In this document: positions 52,340-62,800 of the stretch, piece after piece
Position numbering within the stretch: the stretch's first letter is position 1
Layout of the letters: the number at the start of each line of letters is the position of its first letter
NCBI GenBank assembly: GCA_964636125.1
Contig: CAZWPX010000010.1
Location: forward strand, 1 to 64,000
Direction: 5' to 3'
Length of the DNA stretch: 64,000 nt
DNA from: CAJINA01 sp964636125
GTDB lineage: Bacteria; Desulfobacterota; Desulfobacteria; Desulfobacterales; CAJINA01
Translations under genes and position numbers: made by a program
The notes under the pieces: model-generated
Seen by the model: the letters and a program-made list of their open reading frames with translations, nothing else
Told to the model about the DNA's origin: nothing
Database searches by the model: none

Positions 52340-52991
52340 GAAAAGCGTCGGTCCTGTAAAAGTTTACCGGAAAATTCACAATTTCGTATACATGGATCGG
52401 GTAGAGGATCCCCTTGAATTGTTTAGTGATTTTATCACTGATTTCAAGGTCGATATTAAATTGCTTCAATTGGATACGGACATCATTTGAAATCATCATT
52501 TTGGTGCTGGTGCCTTCCCGGGAAAGCCCCTCGATTCTTTTGGCCAGGTTAATGGCATAGCCTTCCGGTTTGGGCTCTATTTTTTCTGAAACCCGCGACC
52601 TCACAATAACTTTGCCGGTGTGAATTCCGATGGCAATGTCCGAGGCAATTTTCGCTTCGGACACCCGCTGGATATTAAAGGAAGATTGAAACCACAGTGA
52701 CTTCATGTAAGATGCCAGCATCAGGGTTGTGTAGAGGTTGTTGCTGGTGTCATCGGCGTACAGGATCGCGCAGGCTTCATCACCCCGAATGTCAAAGGTC
52801 ACCTGGTTTTCATCTACCCGGGTCAGATCAAAAACCCTCTTTTTGGCATCAAACATGGTCTTCTGGAACTCTTCCAGGAAGCTGTCATAGTCCACCAGAC
52901 CCAGGGTGTCGGAAAAAACAGACGAATGAATGATATCCGAGAAGAGGATTACCGCCTGTTTTGGCATTGTTTTTTTAGAGGGTGGGTTCAT
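52317..52991 (-). CDS. class III nucleotidyl cyclase-like protein
   Basis: The 224-aa protein resembles a lone class III adenylate/guanylate cyclase catalytic domain: first metal Asp in VILFSDIIHSS, second in FDIRGDEACAILY, then IASDIAIGIHTGKVIV. The substitutions around the substrate pocket are too many to say whether it makes cAMP, cGMP or nothing. ATG 52991 is chosen because AGGG lies five bases upstream; an in-frame TTG codon lies 15 bp earlier. It is the first gene of the cyclase-GerMN-EF-G set. Confidence 0.8.
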   Translation of the reverse strand: MNPPSKKTMPKQAVILFSDIIHSSVFSDTLGLVDYDSFLEEFQKTMFDAKKRVFDLTRVDENQVTFDIRGDEACAILYADDTSNNLYTTLMLASYMKSLWFQSSFNIQRVSEAKIASDIAIGIHTGKVIVRSRVSEKIEPKPEGYAINLAKRIEGLSREGTSTKMMISNDVRIQLKQFNIDLEISDKITKQFKGILYPIHVYEIVNFPVNFYRTDAFHARTPGP

Positions 52992-53175
52992 CGCGTCCCT
53001 GTCCAATATCTATGCCCGAATCCGGCTGCCCGTTTGTCAGTCAGCCTGTAAGCCGCTCTATCATATCAAAGACCATAACGCAATGTGGCGCACGTAAAGA
53101 ATGCCCGGCTTAAAGGGGCACTGGGCACCATTAAAAAAAGGGGACAGTCTGCATGACCGCCCCCCCATAGGGCCC

Positions 53176-53215
53176 TGGTGGAGCTGAGGGGGATCGAACC
53201 CCTGACCTCATGACT
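53176..53215 (-). other. 3' fragment of a tRNA-Ala gene (att-like site)
   Basis: Read on the minus strand these 40 bases are AGTCATGAGGTCAGGGGTTC (53215-53196) and then ATCCCCCTCAGCTCCACCA. They form the 3' side of the anticodon stem, the T-arm (GGTTCGATCC), the acceptor strand and CCA of a bacterial tRNA-Ala(GGC). The D-arm, anticodon and 5' half are missing. This is what remains at the distal end of an island integrated into a tRNA gene. Because the break is at the higher coordinate, the island should extend to the right and an intact tRNA-Ala gene should lie beyond its far end. Confidence 0.85.
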
Positions 53216-53832
53216 ACCGGGCAAGAAGTCGGCGGCCCTCCTCAGCGAAAACCTACGCCAACCGTGGGTTTACGTAAGTCAGAGACAACTTTACCCTTAT
53301 TTCCCTATGAACTACCGCCAGCCCTTGCCAGCCGCGCGCTTACCCCGATAATCATGCAACTACTGCAACCCGAGGAAAAGGGAGCATTGCACACATTGGC
53401 AGACATTTCAAGGCCCGTATCTATCCACCGGGCTCCAGGCCGGTGGCAGGCCAACAAGCTGAGTACTATGAACCTAAATGCGGGTTGCTGAGGTTGCACT
53501 ACTAAGGAAAAAAATACATTGCACTTTATTGAAAAACAAAATAAAAATTAGTGAAACTTTGCGTCTGCTATGGCTCATCAAATACCCTGATTCACCATCA
53601 AAAAAAATAAAAAAGCTCGTTGATCATGAAAAATCAGGGTGATAGATAGATTGCAGTAAACAAAAACTATCATCAACGGGGTATAAGCATTTTAGCACAA
53701 GGTGTTCTCCCTTAATTGAGCGAAAAATCATGCTACCTTCTTGAATTCGATGTCGTTTCTTTCTACCGAGATGCCAAATCGTTTCTTTGATGATGCTATC
53801 TTTTGTAGATTATATTACAGGGAAATTAATAA
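53216..53832. other. gene-poor island edge
   Basis: About 600 bp with no convincing gene. The first third has mixed composition and a short unsupported frame (53210-53491); the rest is clearly AT-rich, with A-runs. CCCTGATT (53587) and AATCAGGG (53631) form a weak inverted repeat with a large loop. AGGGA at 53819-53823 is the ribosome site of the giant gene. No integrase is seen on this side. Confidence 0.55.
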
Positions 53833-56800
53833 GTGAGAAGGCCGGAACCCCAAAATCTGTTTGAATTGGAAAATCTTGAGCCACGGATCCTGCTTTCCGG
53901 CGACCCATACATTATGATGGGCGACGTGGCAGTGGATCCGAAAGAGTTTCCTGATATATTTGAGCAGCTTGAAACTTCCGCCGACCACCTGAGCCAGAAA
54001 AGTACCACTTCCAGCCACGATCCAAACCAAATCTACGACCCCGGAGCCAATCTTGACAGCCTTTTTGACGGGTTAGACGACCCTGAGTTTTTCGACACGC
54101 CAGCTGGCATTGATTCTGGTACACCGGCAGATGACTCTGTCGAACCGGCCGCTGATTCCGTGGTTAATGAAGATGCGGATGAACATGTCTCTTTTCAACA
54201 TGACCTGTTGAGTTCGGATTATTCACCTGATCCGGTGCTTACACTTGACAGCTATCAGGAACCGGACATTGGCAGTTCTACCATCACCTCCCAGTTAGTT
54301 AATACTCTCAATATCGCAAACGCTCCACCTGAATCGGATATTATTTCACAAGATATCAATGCGTTAATATCAATCAATGCCGGTTTCGTCATCGACGCAG
54401 AGCCGGAAGGGGATTTTACGTCCTTAGACTTGGTACCGGTTGCCGAGGTCCGAAGCGGTACCCGGAAGGCAATGAGCGTCAGAACGCCCAGCAGCGCCGG
54501 TCCGGATCTGGAAGTTTCCATTACCATGGATCCGATTTCGGCATTTCTGAATGATGTGCTCAGCTTCACTTTTACCGTGACCAATGTGGGAGATTCCGCA
54601 ACCGCGGCGACCAGTTGGACCGATGCTGTCTACCTGAGCAAGGATTCCCCATATGATCCCCTCTCTTCAGGCTGGGAAGGAGTGGCCGAACTCGAGCACA
54701 CCGGAGCGCTGGGTCCCGGTGATTCTTACCAAGCGATCCTAAAATTCGCGCTGGAGTCTTGGTCCTATGATTGGGTGCTGCAGAACACCGGGTGGGCTTT
54801 CCATGTCATTGTGGATCGACCGACTCACGATCAGCCCCAGGGCGTGGTTGCGGAGCCTAACGAATCTAACAACCAGGCAGCCGCCATACCGGTGACCTAT
54901 TCGTCTGCCGACATCAACCTTAATGCCGTCGGTTTCACGGCCCCTTCCGATATGGAACTGGGGGCGCCCATTAATGTCGACCTTTCGGTCAGCAACCTGG
55001 GGCCGGATGCGGCGACCGGGATTAAACCGTCTCAGTGGAATCCGTGGGGCCATCTGACCGACCCGCAAATATTCGTCGAAGTCTATCGGTCCGATGATGC
55101 CCTTTTCCATGAATCCACTGATACCAATTTGGGCCAGTTCCCCATTATGGGTCTGGCGCCTCTGGCCGCTGACGGTCAGCCGGTGACGGGAACCGCTACC
55201 CTGGCCGCTACGGGGGTGCCAGGTCCAGGTTACCTGATTTTCCGGGTGAATGAAGGACACCAGAACGTCCAGCCCGAAACGGACAAAACCAACAACACCA
55301 TTGTCAGCGATCTGATTAACTTTATCGCTCCCAGTATGGACCTGACCGTTCCGACAGCCACGGTTCCCCAGGGACCGGTGCAGGCAGGTACCAACATCGA
55401 GGTATCCTGGACGGTTGAAAATATACCTGATGCCAGTTCCGCAGGCCGAACCTGGTCGGATGTAATCTATCTGTCCGACGACGATCAGTACGACAATGAC
55501 GACAGCTATATCTCAGGGTTTTCCGGTCAGAACCCCCTTGCCTCCGGATCAAGCTACCAGCAGACCAAGACAATAACGTTACCTTCCAATCGTTCCGGCA
55601 GCTACCTTATCTTTTCTACAGACGGCTACGAAAATCAACCGGAAACAGATGAGGCCAATAATACCCGTGTAGTAGCGCTGACCGTCAATTATGACCCTCC
55701 GGATTTCGTTATCAGTTCCGCTTCGGTGGATGGCGCGACACCCGTCGCACCGGGTGCTACGATCTCGGCAACCTACACGGTCCAGAATATCGGATTGGGA
55801 GATCGCAGTTCTTCCTGGTACGATCAGGTCTATCTGTCCGATGACGCCCAGTATGATTCCGGAGACCGCTTGCTGAAAGATCAGTATCAAACCGGTCCCT
55901 TGAATGCCTTGGAAAGTCTTCCCACAACCGTTTCACTGAACCTGCCCTCAGATCGGACCGGGGCGTATCTCCTTTTCGAAGCGGATGGTTATCAGTGGTT
56001 CACCGAAGCAGACGAAACCAATAATTTCCATGCTCTGCCCATTGCCTATCCAAATCCGGATCTGGTCGTAACCGATGTCACGGCGCCTTCCACCGCAGCG
56101 CCAGGGGAGACCCTCCAGGTGTCCTATTCCGTTTTAAACGAAGGCACCATCGAGGCGACCAGTGACTGGTCGGACGGAATCTACTTCTCTTCAGACAGGG
56201 TGTTTGACCAGGGCGACACCCTTTTGTTGTCGGTGGATGTGGCCGCACAATCGCCATTGGCCGCCGCAACGGACTACACTCTGACCCAGGATGTGACAAT
56301 TCCGGATTCGGCCTCAGGATGGGGATATATCCTCGTGGTTACCGACAAGGACAACCAGCAGGAGGAATCCGACGATACAAACAATTCCGGGGCTTCCGTA
56401 CTGTTGCTGCCCATGGCGATGCTGCCACCCGACGGCTCACTGGTATATACCGGAGACATTACAACCGGTTTCAACACCTCCGGCCAGCAGGACAGTTATT
56501 CCCTGAGCCTCAAGGCCGGTCAGAAGCTCACTGTGGCCTTTCAGGCCCAGGATCCCGGTTTAACCGGCCGCATTGATGTGTTTGATGCCGGCCAGACTTC
56601 GATCGGTTCTTCGACTGCAAACGACGCAGGCGATTCCCTGTTCCTGCAGACCATCAACATTACCGCTGACGGAACCTACACGGTCAAGGCCGGCAGCGTG
56701 ACGGGGACCGGCGGCTACCGGCTGACAGTGCTCCTGAATACCGGTATCGAAACCGAGAGTTACGGGGGTGCATCAAATGGCACCCCCGGTACGGCCCAGA

Positions 56801-59800
56801 ATATCGAGAGCAGCGGCATGACACTTGGCAGTGACCGGTTGGCTGCCGTCGGGAAACTTGAAGCCGCCGGTTCGGACTTTTACGCGTTTTCCCTGTCTGC
56901 CGGATCCCATGCCACGATGACCCTGAATGCCCTCACCGATGGCAGCAATGTGGACCTTTCGCTCTACGATTCAGCCGGCACTTTCTTGGCAAAAGGTCAG
57001 GACGGCGCCGCCAATGTGGATGAATTCATCCTTAATTTTTATACCCAGACCGGGGGGACTTATTATCTGGGTGTGGAAGGGGATCCCGATGCCGAATATT
57101 CGATCCTGATTCTCAGGGGCGCTTCTTTTGAACTGGAACCCAATGACGGGTCCGACACGGCAAATCCGGTTCAGTACAATCTGAGCATTTTAGGTGCCTT
57201 GACAAGATCCGGCGGCAGCGGATCGGCAGAGAGTGAACAGGAACCGAACGACTCTATTGCCGAGGCCAACGATCTGACGGGAAATTTCGCAAATACCGGT
57301 GGAGATACCTATACAGCCCAGGCGGCAGGCGAGATTTCATCGTCCGGCGATGATGACTATTTTAAGATAAATGCCTCTCCGGGTGACACTATTGTTATCG
57401 ACGAGACCGGATTCGATACATATCTTTTCCTTTATGATAACACGGGCTCCGTTCTGATAGAGGATGACGACGGGGGCAATGGCACAGAATCCAGGATAAG
57501 CTATACATTCGAGGAAACCGCTTATGCGGGTGATTATTATATCAGGGCGGATGCTTACGGCACTGGCATAGGCAGTTACAGCTTGACTGTGGCATTGACT
57601 ACAACGACCCCTCTCTTTTCGATCGAGGACTACTTGGTTGTTGAGGTCAATGCGGGGGACAATCTGATAATTACTACTGAAACCCCCGGGGACGGCGCTT
57701 ACGAGTCGGCCGTCACCCTGGATCCGGCAGTTGAACTGTACGATCCTGCGGGAAACCTTGTAGCCAGTGACGACAACAGTGCAGCGGACGGGCGCAATGC
57801 GGATCTGACCTATACCGTTCCGGCCGAAGCCGGAGGCAAATACCTGGTCAAGGTTCTGGCCGTAGCCGGTGAAGGCGCATACCTTGTTACTATATCCGGC
57901 ACCAGCGTAACCGCCGCCCCGGCTTATACCGCCACGGCCGATTCTCCGGCGGACGATACCATCCTGACCACGTATCCCGGAACTTACCGGGTCGATTTTT
58001 CAAACGGCCTCCTGCTGACCACGGTGCATGCCGGTGATCTCAGGATCAACGGCACGCCGGCCGACAGTGTCACGGTGATAGACGGCAACACCCTGGAGTT
58101 TACCATTGCCGACGCGGGTGGCGGAGACGGGACCTACCTTGTGACTCTGGCTGCCGAGTCGGTATCCAGCATCAGCGGACAAACGCTGGCAGCATTCACG
58201 GCTTTTTTTGCTGTCGATTCGATTGCCCCCAGGGTGGTTTCCCAGACCCCGGCGACCCAGGCCGAGATTCCTTTTATCCAGATCCAGCTGTTGTTCAGTG
58301 AAGAGATTGATCCGGCAACGGTAACGACCGCAGATATCGTCAGCTTCACAGATCCGGCCGGGTCCGATATAGAGTGGGCCGTAAACGGGATTTCCGCAGA
58401 CGACCAGACGCTGACCATCACTTTTTCCGGACGGACCCTGGCCGGAGACTATACCCTGGTGATCGGGCCCGATATAGCCGATCTGGCCGGAAACTTGATG
58501 GACCAGAACAGCAACGGAACGGCCGGAGAACCCGAAGATACCTACACGGCCGTGGTCAACCTGACCGTTCCGGACCTGGTCGTCTCGAATGCAACGGTTC
58601 CGTCGAGCGGGTCTGCCGAGAGCACAATTGAGGTATCCTGGACTGTTGACAATCAGGGTGCCGGGCCGGCCGCCAACACCTGGCAGGATGAAATCTACCT
58701 TTCAACGGACGAAACATATGGCAATGATACATGGGTCTTTACCCAGTACAACATGGGGCTGGATCTATGGGCCGGACAAACGGCGTTGCTGTTCGACAGC
58801 AGTTATGCCCGGGTTGAAACCCCGCTCGAACTGAATCAGATGACCGGGGGGCCGGGGGCGACTCTCGAAGCCTGGGTATATCCGTTATCCACAAGCAGTT
58901 CACCCCGTCATGTGATCAGTACCACGGCCGGTTCGGGCAGTTACGAATGGGCTATCGTTCAGAAAGACGGCACCTGGCACGTGTATAACGGCAGTGCGGC
59001 CATCAACACCGGGATTGCAGTGGATGTGAGCCAGTGGCAGCACGTTGCCGCGGTCTTTGAGCCGGGCTCCGGCATCACCTTTTACAAGAGTGGTGAAACA
59101 AACCCCTTTACCTCCACCCAGATCGATTATCCTGTCAGCGACCTGGCCGTAACTATCGGGACCAATGCCGGGTATGTCTATGAATATTACCAGGGGATGA
59201 TCGATGAAGTCCGGGTATGGTCGGCCGTTCGGACGGAGCCGGATATCGTCGACAACCGGGCCGGCCAGCTGGCCGGAACCGAAACCGGTCTGGCCGGTTA
59301 CTGGAAATTCGATGAAGGATCGGGGCTGGTTGCTGTCGATGCATCCGCAAACGGTCTTAACGGGACTTTGACAGCCTCCTCTTATAACCCGCCCGGTTGG
59401 GTCAGCGCCGTTGATGACGGTCAGGACAATGTAACCGGATACCGGATTGCCCGCCAGATAACGCTTCCCTCGAACCTGACGGCTGGTAGTTATTACCTGC
59501 TGTTTATGGCCGACCGCTATACTGCACAACCCGAAATCAACGACGACAACAACCTGCTCGCCAAAGCCTTTGCCATCGAGTCGGCGGACCTGACGGTTTC
59601 CAGTCCGACCGTGAATGACACCACACCCTCTGCAGGTACCCAGATCACCGTTGACTGGACCGTGACCAATACCGGAAGCGGAACTGCTAATTCGGGTTAC
59701 TGGTACGATTATATCTATCTGTCGGATAACGGAACGCTTGACAGTAACGACACATACCTGGGATATTATTACCATAACAACAGCAGCGGCCTTACAGCGT

Positions 59801-62800
59801 CACCCGATGCCAGTTCGTCCTATGACGGAACCGCCACGGTTACGCTGCCTTCCAACGCGCTTGGCCCCCAGAACATCCTGATCGTCGCCGACGCCATCGG
59901 GTATCAGGGTGAGACTGACGATGACAACAACACCGTTTCTGTCGGCATTTCGATCGATGCCCCGGACCTGACCGTGGTGACCGGATCGATTGCCGCACCC
60001 ACCGATGCCGTGCTGGGGCAGACCATTGAGGTTTCCTGGATCGTCAGAAATGTCGGCGATTTCGCGACCACCACCGACTGGTACGACCGAATCTACCTTT
60101 CGAACAATGCCACATTTGAAGAGAGCGACATCCTGCTCAAAGCGGTTTACATTCCGGCCCCGGATCTGGTAGCTACAACCGGCGAGTATACGGAGACAGC
60201 CAATGTTTTTCTGCCGGAAACCACCCTGATCGGAGCCGGGAAATATCTCCTGGTCGTGGCGGACGGTGACGGGGACCAGGGGGAGACCGATGAGACCAAC
60301 AATGTTGATTCAAAAACGATCAATATCACAGCCCCGGATCTGACGGTCGCAGTCACCTTGCCGGCCACCGACGACGTGTTTAGCCTGGGGGAAACGATCA
60401 GTGTTTCCTGGGATGTCACCAGCGCCGCCGCCGATGCGGAAGCCGACTGGTATGATCGGGTTTTTATATCAGACGACACCGTCCTGGATGCGAGCGATAC
60501 CCAGCTGCTCTCTGTCTGGACCGGTTCCCAGACGCCGGTCGGCACCGGGCTGTACTACACAGAGACCCGGGACGTAACGCTTCCGTCGACCGGCCACGGC
60601 ACCCGGTACCTGTTTGTGACGGCCGACGCCTCCCGGAACCAGGGCGAGGCGGATGAAATCAACAATTCAGCCTATGTCCGGATCAGCTTGACCGCCCCGG
60701 ATCTGGATGTCGTCCGGGTCACCGTTCCCACCAGCATGGTCTCCTCCCAGGAAGTGCAGGTCAGCTACCGGGTGGAAAACATCGGCAACACTTCGGCCCT
60801 TGCCGACTGGACCGATGCCGTCTATCTGTCTACGGATGCGAGTTTTGATGCCGGGGTTGACACCCTGCTGGGCTCTTTCAGTGCGGCGGACCGATCGCCG
60901 CTTGTCAGCGGGGCCGACTACAGCAGCATTCGGACCGTTCGGTTGCCCTCCGTCGCCGCCGGCACCTATTATATTTTTGTGATTACCGACAGTAGCGGGA
61001 TCCAGGGAGAGTCCGACGAAACCAACAATTCCATGGCAAGTGACGCCATTACGGTTTCGGTACCGGACCTGAGCATTACCCAGGTAACGGCACCTTCCGC
61101 CGCAGCTCCCATGCAGACGATCCCGGTTTCCTGGACCGTTAAAAACAACGGTGCCGTTCAGGCGCCGGGTGACTGGTTCGACCACATCTATATTTCCCCC
61201 AACACGGAGTCGAACGACTCCGACAACATCCTTGTGGTGAGCCACAGTACCGCAGACAAGACCCCCATTGCCGGAGGCGCCGAATATACCATCAGCCGGA
61301 ACATCACCCTGCCCAATGTGGCGGTGGATGACTGGTATCTCATCTTTGTGGCCGACGGTGACCAGAAACAGGGGGAAAGCAATGAGAACAACAACGCAAA
61401 AGTTTCAGACGTTATCAGCATAGCGGCTCCGGATCTGCAGATCACCAACGCTGCGGCTCCAACCCAGGCGGCCATGCAGCAGGCCATTGAGGTGACCTGG
61501 ACGGTCACCAATACCGGCAGCGGAGCGGCAAGCGCTCAATGGTACGATTATGTCTACCTGTCAAACGATACGAACCTGACCCTGGACGACCGGAAAATCG
61601 ATGAATTCAGCTCTTATGACCTGATTCCGATCGGCAACGGCGAAAGCTATACCCTGACCCGAAACGTGACGATACCGGATATCACCGGGGATGAAGCGAC
61701 CTACAATTACCTTATTATAAAAACCAACGGCAGCAATACCCAGGGCGAGGTGGATGCAGTTGCCGGTAACAACCTCAGCGCGGCCCTTCCGATTAGCATC
61801 CAGGAACCGCCCGACCTGAATCTGGCGGCCACCAGCATACCGGGCTCCGCAGCCATCGGCCAGACCATCCAGGTGGGGTGGACCGTTACCAACGATGGGC
61901 CCAGCAAGGCCTTTGCGGACTGGACGGATGAGGTCTATCTGTCCGATACGGACGCCCTGGACGGCAGCGAACAGCTTCTGATCAGTGAATGGATTTCCGC
62001 ACAGACGCCCCTGGAGGTGGGGGCCAGCTATTCCGTGAGCCGGAACGTGCAACTTTCCACCAGCGGTGTGGGAACAAAATACCTGATTATCGTTGTCAAC
62101 AGTGACGGTGATCAGGCTGAAGCGGTTTCCGATCCCAACAACAATATCAAGATCGTTCCCATCGAAATCAACGATCCGGATCTGACCGTCAGCTCGGCCA
62201 CCACGCCGACCCCCAACGCCACATGGGGAGAGAAGGTCACCATCTCGTGGACCGTCCGGAACGTCGGAAACGGCGCGGCCACCCGGACCTGGTACGACCG
62301 GGTCTACCTGTCCCAGAATAATCAACTGGACACCAACGACGATATTCTGATCCTTTCGGTTAATGCCGGCGAGTTCATCCCGCTCACACCATACGCCACG
62401 GATCCGGTAGCAGGGGAGTATACAATTTCCAAAGAAGTGACCCTGCCGACCGGGATTTCCGGTCCCGGCTATTTCATAATTGTGACCGATGCCACCGGAG
62501 ACCAGGTTGAGTCCGATGAGAACAACAATATTGCGACCCGGGCGGTCACTTTCAGTGCGGCCGATCTCGACGTCACAGCAACGGATGTTCCGCTTTCCGC
62601 CTCTTGGGGAGAGCAGATTCCCCTCTACTGGGAGGTGACAAACACCGGTTCCGGGGAGACCAACACCGTCTGGTGGGATATGGTTTTCCTGTCGGACAAC
62701 GAAACCTATGAGAGCACCGATATCCAGCTGGCATCCAGTTATATCTCCCCGACCGATCCTGTGGGCAACAACGGGTTTTATGCGGTCGATCTGAGCGAAA

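Noticed and set aside
53210..53491. Short plus-strand open frame in the island edge
   Set aside because: It begins inside the tRNA fragment; there is no ribosome site and no recognisable domain. Composition does not look like a coding region.
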